From contig CAJFCJ010000011.1 of the NCBI GenBank assembly GCA_904063045.1, positions 248,001 to 312,000 on the forward strand: 64,000 nucleotides of DNA. Reading direction: 5' to 3'. Made by a program: the position numbers and the translations under genes. Positions 26,009 to 36,883 of this stretch are shown in pieces (within the stretch, counting starts at the first letter, position 1; each line of letters starts with the position of its first letter). Under the pieces are notes generated by a model, which did no database searches, was not told the DNA's origin, and saw only the letters and a list, made by a program, of their open reading frames with translations. This stretch comes from Dimorphilus gyrociliatus. Taxonomy: Eukaryota; Annelida; Polychaeta; Dinophilidae.

Positions 26009-29000
26009 ATGTCGGATTGTGATTCCTGGGACGGCCAAAATAAAGTTCAAGAGTTAGCCTCGACTTTACATGATGCCAATAGAAATTTAAGAGCCGTTGA
26101 TCGGATGCTTGGAGAATATAGAGAAGTTACTGATAGGCCTACGGTAAGAGATGCTGTTCTACATGCAGATGACCTGAATACATCTCAGGTGGGTCGAAAA
26201 TACCCTACTTGGCCCTAAACCCTTTCAAAGCCTAATTCAATTCACGTATCGCCAGCTTCACTTTTTTTTGTTATCGTTCTATTATCTCTTTATAGTCAAT
26301 ATTACTCTTCTTTCGGTTTATGTTGACAGTAAGTAAAGTAAATTTTCAATCAAATGAAGCTCTTACCAGTCAAATTCTCTAAAAGTCACGACTTATAGTT
26401 TATTCCATAATTACTATTTGCATTTTGTTAAACACTAATCGTTATAGGCCTAATGGATATTTTTTGTTGAAAATTTGACAGCGAAGGCGACCCCATTCAG
26501 CAGGCGTACGATTCGACGATTCTATTCCTGCAAGCCCTATCAGACGACTTCAACAATCCGTAAGAGATTTAGCAACCGGTCAAGCAAGATTAGAGCAAGA
26601 TTTCCATGATGAGGTTACTAAGAGACGACCTCAAAGCGCGACAACTGGAGACAGCGAGGTAAATGTATGTAAATGAAAAAACAGATCAATAATATTTAAT
26701 TGAAACTAAAAATATGATTATTTACTCTACAACTATTTTGTTTTTTATATATAGCTGGGTTCGCTTAGACGCCAAATACAAAATCTGGAGGATGAGCTAA
26801 GAAACAGTCGTCAGAATACTCATTATAATGATGTAATGTCTAATATTTCCCCTCAGCTTCGTGAGGTAGTTTCTTTCATATGATTCCTTTTGACAAACTC
26901 TCTTTTAACTGTTGCGTTGACTATAAAGTTTCAAGATAACAGGCATGTAGAAGCAACACAATCTTTAAATTCTTTATAACTAACTATTTCATACTGTTTT
27001 CTTTTTCCCACTTCTATTAGTTTGGTTCATTATCCTTTAGATTTGTTTTTAATATATTAGATAGTTTGACGTTTATCGAACGCTCTTAAAAAGATATAAA
27101 TAACACTTAGCCTTTATTAAATTAGGGTTTTGGAACTCCAGTGCTGTAGATATTTTATATTAATCTTTTAATAATGTCTATTTTTAGATAGATTAATTAT
27201 TTTTTTATTTCTCAACTCTATAGGCTCTCAATCGCCGACCAAATCAAATGGATGAAATTGATAACATTAAACGCCGTTTAGAACAATCAGAAGCTTCCAG
27301 ACGAAATTTACAAAGTGAATTGGAACAAATAAAAACTCGTCCAGAGCCTACTCGACGATTGGAAGAGGAAGTTCGCGAATTGAAAAATCAATTAAGTCGT
27401 TCAACAACGTCTGTAAATGAATTTGGTTCGTTACAAAAGGAGTTGGATTCCTCAGAGAAACAGAGACGTCAACTTAGCTCTCATTTAGAAAATATGGGTA
27501 GGGAAGTGGAAGAAAAAGAAAAATTTCAAGCCAAAATTATCCGCCAATTGCATACAGCTAATGAAAAATCTGAGGAGGCTGATAGAAGGTGCCAACACAC
27601 ACTCCTACAGCTGGAGGATGCTGTCCGACAAATACGAGACTATTCATCAAGAGTTGACAGTGCTGAGAAAGAGACAAACAGCGTTAGACAACAATTGGCC
27701 GAAGCTGAAAAAAGTAAAGCCGAAGCTGCAGCTTTTGCTTCTCATACTATTAAACAATGGAAGAATAAAGTAAGGAAAATGGAGAAAGAGGTAGATGGTT
27801 ATGCTCACACGTCTCACGAAGCTACGAAACGTTGTGAACAACTTGTTAGAGAGCTAGAAAGTATGAGAGGGGACTTGGGTACTTACAAGCAACAAGCGGA
27901 TAGAGCTAAGGCTGAGTTGGCTCATGTTTTGGCTGCTAGAGCTGCTCTTGACGAGGCTGTGAGAGCCAAAGATATAGACCTAAATGAGAATAAAGCTGCT
28001 CGTATAGATGCTGAGAAAGATGCTAAAGATTCGCGCTCAATAGCTGACCGCCTTGAAAGGGAATTGCATGCTGCCGGAGAAAAGATATCTCATCTAAGAG
28101 AGGAAAGATGCAAACTAGAGGACCACATTAATGGCTTAAATACAGGACAACAAATGGCTCATTCTCAATTACAATCTCTTCATAAAGAAGTTAAAGAGTT
28201 GGCGGCTTGTCGAATGGAGCTAACGTCCCAATTAGCTGATGCGGCTAAGCAAAGATCACATCTACTGCGTCAGGTCGAAGAATGTCACTATAGATTTAAG
28301 AAAGAGCAAGATGAGCACAAAGAGCAAATAATTTCAATAAAAAATGAGATAGATGAAAAGAATGCTTACGAGAAACGAATTATGAAGCAAGAGCTAGCCG
28401 AGGCTAACGCAAGAATCCAAACACTTCGAATAGAATTAGAAGAGGAACGATCCAATTCGGCGGCAGTGCGTTCCACCATCGATGGTATGAAAGCAGAGAT
28501 TGATAGGTTACATACAGATTTGGAGCATTCCGATAGAATGGCAGAAGAATCTAGGAAAAAGTACTACGAAGCTAGACAAAACTTTTTAAATAGCGTAACA
28601 AATGAGGAACATTCAGAAAATCGAGAGATGGAACGTATGCTAATGCATGCGGAAGATAAACTACACTCTGAAAGGGAGTATATACAAGAATTGGTTAGCT
28701 CTCTAGCCGCCGAGCTAGACGATCTTCTCTTAAATCTTTCGAAACGTTTCTCGTCTTTAAAACCACCGCCTTCTACTTTAGGCTCTTCTAGTGATATTTC
28801 TAAATGGATACAGGAGGCGAAAAGTTCCTTATGCTGGATTAAGTCAGAAATTGCCGCTAATTTCGTACAACGTCCTAAACATGAGGAATATACAGTATCT
28901 AAACCGGCCCCACCTTTAGAGCCAGTTGCTCTTCAACCTGCTGAAAAAGAAGACTCTATTGTAGACGAATTTGACATTAATTATAAACGCCAACTTATCC

Positions 29001-29151
29001 ATGATAGATACGAAAAGTAAGTATCTTTTTCTTCTTTTCATATTTCCATTATGTTTCTCAATTTACATTTAGATTACAAGAATTAGTGACGTCTTTGAAG
29101 TCGGAAGTTGAAGAAAATAAAAACTTTGGCTTAGAATCAATTAAATATTAA
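26009..29151 (+). CDS. CEP128: Centrosomal coiled-coil protein, CEP128-like
   Basis: Five exons in phase (26009-26188, 26482-26658, 26755-26865, 27224-29016, 29073-29151) give 779 residues. The N-terminus LASTLHDANRNLRAVDRMLG followed by YREVTDRPT, and exon 2 with RRRPHSAGVRFDDS and a RRLQQSVRDLATGQARLEQD block, are the parts that resemble CEP128. From about residue 150 to 690 it is an almost unbroken heptad coiled coil rich in Glu, Lys, Arg, Ala and Gln. The tail ends in a short Glu/Lys helix. CEP128 is a mother-centriole subdistal appendage protein involved in ciliary vesicle traffic and signalling. The protein is shorter than the vertebrate form (roughly 1,100 residues). The coiled coil alone would not identify it; the call depends on the N-terminal blocks. 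Confidence 0.7.
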
Positions 29152-29883
29152 ACAAGAAGAAGAAGAAGAAGAAGAATTTAAAAATTAAAGTGTGCAATGG
29201 CTGTTTTCTAATCTTCTATTTTTATATAATTTTTATTTGAAGTGCCAGTACTCAGTATTTTCATAAAAACCGTCCGAACCATGAAAAAGTATTGGTTCAT
29301 ATAGAAGCAGATAAAAGATAATATTCAATATTTTTTTTATAGGATACATAAGCTTTTCATTAATATTTAGCTTACATGTCTCCCCGCCCACTCAACATTT
29401 TATCCGCAAGTCCCCCCTCCCTTTACCGCCCACTTAATACTGCTTAATAAATAACTTTCTATGCAATACTTAATAAAATTAAGTAGTTTTTACAAATAAT
29501 TCATATTTTTTATTTATAATAATAATAATATATGATTATTAATATTTTGTTTGTTTATTTATTTACATAATTATACAGTTTTTCCTGAATTTGTGCTAGA
29601 TTCACTTTACCGTCCAAGAATCTTCCCTCTGTGTTTTTTTGTTCCTTTTTTTAATAATATAAAAAATAAGGTTTTTAGATGAATAATAGAGATTTTATTA
29701 CAATACATTTAATTAATATTTATAAACTCTTTGCTGCGTTTGTTTGTCAAAGTACACAAAATTTATTTTTTACGTTTGGCCTACATTTTCACATTTTTTG
29801 TTTTTTTACACACTCTATCATTATGGTTTTAGGTAACAGGAAATTTGTCGATGGATTAGTTTTGTTTGTAATGATAAACTGGA
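29152..29883. other. Convergent 3' intergenic region
   Basis: Between the CEP128-like 3' end and the LRR gene 3' end. It starts with a GAA run (29154-29175), holds pyrimidine-rich blocks near 29380-29440 and AT-rich sequence. Open frames here (29679-29891) look like simple AT sequence. Confidence 0.5.
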
Positions 29884-31653
29884 TTAATTGATAACTGCTA
29901 ATCCAGATCCGAATGTACCTAATTTCGATGTACTTGTCCAATTTGATGTTTCCATTGATGAATTTAATGTTTTAATTATTGTTCTTTCAGAGTTATAAGT
30001 ATTGTCAGCAGACGAGGTATTGAAGCTACTACCAACGGCTGAGAATGACTCTCCGCTACTGCATGAACGACGAAAATCTATTGGTGAAGTTGAAGTCGAT
30101 ATGAGCCTTTTCGACGTTGTTAAACTACTTATTTTTCTCTTTAATTTCGACGATGCATTGTTATTACTCGCCATTTTAGAAGGATATAAAATTTCTGTGA
30201 CAGCTTCGTCAGCCTCCTCTTTAATTTTCTTTGACTTTAAACGAGTTTTTAAATATTCAATCAACCCTTTCGAAGCCATTAAGGTTACAATACCGAAACC
30301 AAGAAGAAGAACGCCTAAACCTATAAGAGACACTGCTCTACTAGGTTGGAAAAATAAATCTTGATTTTCGTACTCTTTAGACGACCTTATTTCTTTGACA
30401 AGAGTATTAGTAGTTAATTTTAAACATTTCGAGGATAGTATAGCTCTATTTAAGGAAAATAAGAAAGGATTAAATTTACTTGATTATAAAATAAGTATAA
30501 TCCGTCAGAATTACTTTGTATACTTGAATCTTTTGTCCATTTTACAAAGAAAACAAGAGTTGTAACTATTTAAAGGTACAATGCAAGTAGAAGACGATTC
30601 ATTTTTTAATCTTCTCACGAGTTTTAATTTGTTTTTGTTTGAACAATGAAATATTTCTAAATTATCTCTCCTCTCAACAATCTCTGGTTCAACCGAATGA
30701 CAACCTCGAGATTTACATGTTACGTTATAAAAGAATACTCCACCTATAACAGTATGTGTAATAATTGGTAAATCAACTTCTTCCGTTGAATTTAAACATT
30801 CAAATGTTTTTGATGAAATGCTAAGATATTCGTTTATCTTCCATTCTCCTTTCGGAACTCTTAGGAAATAGTCATCTATATTTAAATTAATCTCTACAAG
30901 ACATTTTCCATTAGGCTTTTTCCATAGGTCATTCAAGTCGTAGATGGCATTACCCTTTAAACTTATAGTCACTTTTTCATTTTTGTTGCATGTTGTTTGA
31001 ATAGTCCTTAGAATGTTTCTAATAACCTTCCATTTACTGTCATAACTCTGTCTCAACACGAATTCTTCACCCAGTTTATTTTGAATAGACATTATTCCAT
31101 TAAAAGAGAGATAATGTAAAGAGGTAAGGCTCTTGAATGGAAACTCTGATAAAGATACAAAAGAATTATAACCAAGATCGAGAACTTTAAGAGATCTTGG
31201 TAAATGTTTAGCTGGTAGTATTATTAATCCACAATGGTTAAGGACTAGCTTCTCTAGTCTTGAGAATTGGTCCTTTCTGTCGGTTAACAAAATATTTGGG
31301 ACAGTTTCAAACTTATTATTAGATAAGTCTAAACCAATAATCCTATTACATGATGAATAATTTGTAAAACATTTTAAAAATATTGAATTAAATATTTTTC
31401 TATTAAAGGACGATGAAAATTTAAAGGCAGACGAAAAATTTAAAAATATGTCCCTAGTTTCGTTAGATTCTTTGTAAAAGAAATTTAAAGCATGACATCT
31501 TTCTAATTCTCTTACTGTAAGAGATGGAATCTTGTCAAATTTGCAATAGATTGTACCTCTAATATTTTTGCAATAATGATCGTCACTACAAAATAAATAA
31601 ACTTTGTTTAATAAAAATGATAGAGTGATAAAAATTAATAAAATTTCTTTCAT
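29884..31653 (-). CDS. Leucine-rich-repeat single-pass membrane protein, unknown
   Basis: Two exons, 31653-30524 and 30445-29884, encode 563 residues. There is a signal peptide (residues 1-20), a Cys-containing cap, then a short run of LRRs visible as IIGLDLSNNKFETVP, LEKLVLNHCGLIILP, LKVLDLGYNSFVSL and LHYLSFNG. A Cys-rich extracellular region follows, then one hydrophobic membrane segment (AVSLIGLGVLLLGFGIVTLM), a basic juxtamembrane stretch and a Ser/Thr/Asn-rich cytoplasmic tail of about 130 residues. The tail carries no TIR, kinase or death domain that I can see. The layout fits a cell-surface recognition or adhesion protein, but I do not recognise an orthologue. The intron is placed by phase (donor GTATAC, acceptor TAG) and is well supported because it joins the ectodomain to the membrane segment. 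Confidence 0.8.
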
Positions 31654-31989
31654 ATTCTTTTTTTTATTATTTTTATTCTTGTTATTGTTTTATTTTCAAT
31701 TTGAAATAATAAACATAATATGTTTGATTTTAGCTAGTTAATTAATACTTCTTTTAAATATTTACGCTTTGCCGCCAAATCTGCAGCCTAACGATAATAT
31801 GTGTAATAAAAACAGTTGGTTGTCTGCTAAAGTGAAATTGGAAAGAATTCGAGGATTTCTTGAGTATTTTTAAGCACAATTGGTAAAGGAATAAGATATC
31901 ATAAATTTAAATCGAGATTAAATAGATAAATCTTCGCACTGTTATGAAATATTTTACAACACTCAATATTAAAGGTAAATTTCATAGTC
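31654..31989. other. Divergent intergenic region
   Basis: A 336-base spacer between the LRR gene start (minus) and the tepsin start (plus). It presumably works as a shared promoter region. No motif is recognised. Confidence 0.45.
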
Positions 31990-33730
31990 ATGTCTGAATT
32001 TGAAGAAGTATTCGAGTTTTTAAAGAATAAATCTCACTATTTAAGTCAGGTTAGTTGACTACAATGCTAAACTTTCTATTCTTTTATGAACTAATAATCA
32101 TATTATTTAAAAAAATAAAACAGTGGCCAGAACTACAAAGAGCAACTGCAGATAATGATACACCAACTCCGGGTTATTTACTGCCAATCATAGCAAGTAA
32201 GTATATTCCTTTTATTGAAAGAACAGCCAGCTAAATGAACAATTTTCTCAATAGAATTGTCATTTCATTCGGGAGTTCAATGTAAAAGTTTAAGTTTATA
32301 TTTTGAAGATCGCCTAAAAGTTCCATCTTGTAGTGTGAAAGTAAAAACTTTAAAACTAATAATCTTTCTGTTGGAAAAAGGTCATAAGGATTTTAAAAAA
32401 TATATGCAAAAATCGTTAGAAATTGATAAAGCTACAAAGTTTAGTGGTCCCCCTGATCCTCTTCATGGGAATGCTCCATACGAACTAACAAGAAAACTAG
32501 CAAAAGTATTGTTACTATACTGTACATATTTCAATTTATTAATAATATAATATTTTTAGGAAGCACAAGAGCTCATATTCAGTGATAATTTTGTAGAAGA
32601 CGAAAAAGATAGATCAGTGGATATGTTCAAAACTTCGTATCCAGGTCTGGGATCTACCAATGTTAGTAATTCATCATACAGCGGATTTGGAAATACAGTA
32701 TTAGATAAGAGTAATTTAACAACATTTTATTTCTGCATGCTATCTTCAATCATCAATAATATGTTTTTCTATAAATAGAATCAATAAGTCAAAGCATAAG
32801 CGAAGGTGTATTGGATTTAGCAGAAAAACTGAAAGGAAAATTGGAGGGTCCCGAAGAAAGGCATAAATTTGAACCTACCGAAACCGTGTACTTTAAGCCT
32901 TTACCCCTGCCAGCTCATACATATTGTACGGAATCAACTATAGAATCATCCGCGTTTGACCAATTATCCAGTAGAGAATTTATTCCTGGAAAGGCTTTAG
33001 GGGGCTGGGGAGATGATGAAACAGAAGAAGATACAACAGAAGAAGTGGTATTCTCTCAGAATGAATTAGAAGAAAGGTTTTTAATTTTCATTAGTTATTT
33101 CAAAGCGAGAAGTAAGCTATGAACTATATTTTAGCACTAGCAGCAAACAAGACAGAGAGGAAACTATTCTTGTTCAGAACTTCATTAACAGGGATATGCT
33201 ACCAACTCTTCAGGAAATTCGTTCTTTTAACCAAAAGTAAGCCTAATTTGCAAATGTTCTTTTGAAATTGTTCACGGTGAAAAAATCGTTTTTTACAGCC
33301 TTATTGATAAAGATATTGGTATAGTTTTGCAAGAGGTCAACAGTCAGTTACAAAATAGCAATTGTTCATCTGTTTCACTAATGGTACATATATATATTAA
33401 AACTTGTTTAAACAGTTAATCTACTCTTTTTTAATTCTCTTACTTTACAGTCTGCACTCTTGATAGTTGAATTCATCATACGAGAAGAGAATTTGCCAAT
33501 AGATAAAGTCATAATGGTTCTCAAGGAAGGATTAAATTATATTATAGCAAAAACAAATGAAAGTAACGTTTATCATAAAACAAGAAAGGTTATTAGTTGT
33601 TTTTCTCGAATTAATAATAACAGTAACAAAACTTATTTTCTACCTATTTGTTTTTTAGATTATTTTAATCCTTCAAAACTTAAGCAACGAACAGTTTTCA
33701 ACAAGTGAAAGTTTGTCCAGAAAACTCTGA
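31990..33730 (+). CDS. TEPSIN: Tepsin, AP-4 complex accessory protein
   Basis: Multi-exon gene: 31990-32049, 32124-32195, 32255-32505, 32560-32710, 32779 onward, further exons around 33134-33238, 33299-33383 and 33451-33588, and 33659-33730. The N-terminal ENTH-like domain shows ADNDTPTPGYLLPIIA, the LKLIIFLLEKG helix and the telling FSGPPDPLHGNAPYELTRKL block found in tepsin. A linker with GGWGDDETEED and other acidic patches follows. A second helical domain (exons from 33134 to the end) matches the VHS-like half. In vertebrates tepsin binds the AP-4 adaptor on trans-Golgi vesicles. The acidic linker may hold AP-4 binding motifs, but I cannot map the exact peptides. Some middle exon borders are approximate. 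The stop is TGA at 33728-33730. Confidence 0.88.
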
Positions 33731-33981
33731 TCTTTCAAAACTTACTTTAAAGAGTTCTTTAAATTATAATAAACAATAAACAAATAGGAAAGCTCTTGTT
33801 CATACATATACGTTCACTTTTAGAATACATTATTCAAAGGTTAGGCTGTTTTAAACGTAATATCGGCAGAAATGACTGGTACCGTCTTCCCTGACCATTT
33901 CAATCAATTCTAACAAATAGTGAATAAGTATCGTACAATATCGTCTGCTAAAATTTGCACTATTACAATTACTAGATCAGG

Positions 33982-34996
33982 ATGGCTGTTCGATCGCACG
34001 TGTATTCTAATATTCTTAGACCCTTGTATCGGAGCGCATTAAATTTGAATACTATCTACTCAGCAAATGGGTAAGTGACGAATATTGATAAATTACTTGA
34101 AATTTTTGAAATCGTGACCAATACTTTAGAAAGTTATTGAACTATTCAATGTCATTAGCTTTGCATCATTCTTAACTTTTTCTAACAAGAATATATATTT
34201 GACTAAGTTGGCCTGAATTTAATATTTTTAAAATTTATAGTAAAAGTCGTCTATTTTCAACAACGACGGAGGCTCCCTTGGAATCACAACAATCGAATAA
34301 TGGCGAAAACACAGAAAAAACCCAAGTAGATGATGTTGAGAAAAAATTCGAAGAGGAAAAGACTAAATTGATGGCACAAGTGAAAGATGTTGAAGTTTGT
34401 TTTAATCTTTCTTTTATAAACTAGTATTGTATCAAGCCTTTGCAGGATAAATATAAACGTTCTTTAGCGGAGATGGAAAATGTAAGGAATAGATTAACAA
34501 AACAAATAGCTGATGCTAAAGTATTCGGCATTCAAGTATGAATTTACTTTATATAGTGATTTTATTATACAAATCTTATTTTTCCTACAGTCATTTTGCA
34601 AAGATTTACTAGAAGTTGCTGATATTTTAAATTCGGCAACTGCCGCAGTTCCCAAAGAAGCCCTTGAAAGCGACAACCAACATTTAAAGAGTTTGTTTGA
34701 TGGTTTAACGATGACCGACAAGCAGCTACGTAAAGTTTTCACTAGGCATGGTTTAGAGCCAATAGATCCTGCGAAGGTGAATAAATGAAAAATTCTAAAT
34801 AATTTACTTAATATAATACTTAACGTTTTTTAATTCAAAGGGAGAGAAGTTTGATCCTAATCTCCATGAAGCACTCTTTCAGGCTCCAATAACTGAAAGT
34901 GAAACTCCTGGCAGTGTTGCAGTAGTAACTAAAACAGGATATAGGCTACATGAGAGAACTATTAGACCTGCTTTAGTTGGTGTCTATAATAAATAA
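33982..34996 (+). CDS. GRPEL1: Mitochondrial GrpE nucleotide exchange factor
   Basis: Five exons starting with ATG at 33982 (exon 1 33982-34070) and ending at TAA 34994-34996. The first 35 or so residues are basic and hydroxylated, typical of a mitochondrial targeting sequence (MAVRSHVYSNILRPLYRSAL). Then comes an acidic, coiled segment, the GrpE long helix with KYKRSLAEMENVRNRL, SFCKDLLEVADILNSA, and the C-terminal beta wing with FDPNLHEALFQAP and GYRLHERTIRPALVGV. It acts in the mitochondrial matrix as the ADP/ATP exchange factor for mtHsp70 in protein import and folding. Nothing is missing. GRPEL1 rather than GRPEL2 is assumed because invertebrates usually have one copy. Confidence 0.93.
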
Positions 34997-35357
34997 AAAT
35001 ATGTTAACTTATATCTATGAAAAATATGAAATTTACGAAACTTTTTTGTTAATGCCACAATATTTTGGTTTCATTATTTTGTCAATTTTTTTTCTCGATT
35101 ACATAATATCAATACATAACTTGTTTATAACTTCTTATATAATATGTAATATATGTAAAATATTATTCATTAAAAAACTATAAATCATCAGCATTTTGTC
35201 TGAGTTGTGTAATCGTGTCACTGGAAAGATCTTTGAGCAGTTACACTCGCACAGTGAATAGTATACACTAAGCAGTTAACATCTAACACTTTACTGAGTC
35301 TGGTGACATTCATTAAGCTCTATTGACTAGCGTGGTGTAAAGTTATCTGATAGCAAA
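34997..35357. other. Intergenic region
   Basis: AT-rich 3' UTR-like sequence after GRPEL1 up to about 35180, then more balanced sequence up to the helix-turn-helix gene at 35358. No terminal inverted repeats of a transposon were spotted, though this cannot be excluded by eye. Confidence 0.4.
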
Positions 35358-35645
35358 ATGCCTCGCTTAAGCGATGATGAAAGAAGGCAAGTTCTTCGAA
35401 TGATATACGAAGACAAGAACAGCGTCAGAAAGGTCGCCGCCTTCATGAAATGTAGTCCAACTACGGTACAAAATCTCAAAAAGAAGTATAAGAAGTATTC
35501 TTTAATTCGCGACAGACCACGATCAGGCAGACCAAAGAAATTTAATGAAAAAGATGGCAGTTGCATTTCAAGTGACAAAGCGAACAATTCAAATCTAGCT
35601 GTTCAAGAAACAATAACAACGCCAATTAAAGAAGAAAAATCGTAA
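35358..35645 (+). CDS. Solo Tc1/mariner-type helix-turn-helix protein
   Basis: Single-exon 95-residue protein. Residues 1-58 form a helix-turn-helix of the kind at the N-terminus of Tc1-like transposases: RLSDDERRQVLRMI, a recognition helix around KCSPTTVQNLKKKYKKY, and the signature RDRPRSGRPKK, which matches the AT-hook-like GRPR linker of those transposases. After this the protein ends with a Ser/Thr/Lys tail; no second HTH and no DDE catalytic domain follow. It could be a remnant of a transposon or a co-opted DNA-binding protein. The frame is open with a clean stop, and codon use is like the neighbours. No function is assigned. Confidence 0.6.
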   Translation: MPRLSDDERRQVLRMIYEDKNSVRKVAAFMKCSPTTVQNLKKKYKKYSLIRDRPRSGRPKKFNEKDGSCISSDKANNSNLAVQETITTPIKEEKS

Positions 35646-35945
35646 AATATTTATAACTGTGTACTATTAAAGTTTTGTTTATGATCGAATACAAACATTA
35701 TCTATTATTAAATAGAAACTTTTTATCCGTAATTTCATAGCTTTTTAAACATTTCGTTTTAACCTTGAAAGAAAGAAGGTCAAATAGTGAGATTACTTTA
35801 TATATATATATATACATTTATATATATATTAGTATATACATAGAAGAACAAATTGAGCACTTTACACTTCAATTAATAATTGTTAATAAGTGTCATTAAA
35901 TAAATTTAAATATTATTCATTATATAGTTATTATACAATTAACTT

Positions 35946-36561
35946 ATGAAAAATCAACAATTGTACACAAAACCAACATGTCTACCGCAATTAACATTAA
36001 CAAACTTTCATAAGATCACCATTTTAATTACTTGCGCATTGTTATCCATACTTTTATTAATTGTCTGTTGTTTTTGTATATTTTGTAATTGTTGCGATAA
36101 AAGAAAACATCAAGTTATTGGGGGAAGAAGATATCTTTTAAGAAAAATGAAAAATGTCTCTAATATTCGGAGAAAGAATAAAAAAATGGATATTCTAACG
36201 GAAAAGAATCACAATTATCATATTCTTAAAGTTAATTTTACAGATGAAGAAGTAAGATTATCTCTCTTCTTAATTGTTTATAATAAAGGCGCTATTATAA
36301 TACTTTAGGCGGAAGACAGGAGAAAGAAAGTAGAGCAGATTAGAAATGAAGTTTTTAAGGAAATACCTTTAGAAGAACACGGAACTAAAGTATTTACAGA
36401 ATTGTTATGTGTTGTTCTTATTACTACAAATTATTTCTTTCATTTATCAGACTCTTCTACAATTGGCAAGAATATGGCGAAGTGAGAAAAGAGCTGAAAA
36501 GCAATTTTTAAAAGAAAAGATTAAATTAAAATCAAATCATCAAAATATTGACGTTCAATAA
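35946..36561 (+). CDS. Small single-pass membrane protein, unknown
   Basis: Three exons in phase (35946-36251, 36309-36389, 36451-36561) give 165 residues. The N-terminus has no clear signal peptide. One strong membrane segment ITILITCALLSILLLIVCCF ends in a Cys cluster (CIFCNCC) next to Lys/Arg residues, so the segment is likely a signal-anchor with possible palmitoylation. The rest is a highly basic, helical, probably cytoplasmic tail rich in Lys, Arg and Glu. I recognise no family. Support comes from three consistent splices and a normal stop. It sits 322 bases before the AFG2B start on the same strand. Confidence 0.55.
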
Positions 36562-36883
36562 TCAAATCTTATGAAAATTTTAAGATCGTGTTAGCTGTTT
36601 ATTTAGTCGATTTATTGTATTAACAACGTTAAATTCCGCCCGCTTTCCCCCCTATAAGCTATGGACACTGTATAGTAGTAGTGTATTTCTTCTCACGTGT
36701 TTCGAAAGAAATAAAGTAATTGACAAATACTTTAAAGGACTTTTTTATTTTAGAACCATCAGCTTCCGAGTATAAGACAGATATTTGGAATATTCTGCTA
36801 ACACTTTATGCTCTTTTCAACTTGTGATTTGGCGCAGATTTTTTATAAACTTGAGCGATAATTCGGTATATTACGCCGTAAAC
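36562..36883. other. Spacer before AFG2B
   Basis: 322 bases. A pyrimidine-rich tract ending in TTTTAG lies at about 36740-36754, upstream of the AFG2B ATG at 36884. It could be a 5' UTR intron acceptor or a trans-splice site. The open frame continues upstream of 36884 without an ATG. Confidence 0.35.

Noticed and set aside
29679-29891. 70-codon plus-strand frame in the CEP128/LRR convergent spacer
   Set aside because: Hydrophobic Phe/His-rich AT sequence typical of a 3' UTR.
35358-35645. Complete Tc1/mariner transposon
   Set aside because: Only the N-terminal DNA-binding part is present; no DDE domain and no inverted repeats seen by eye.
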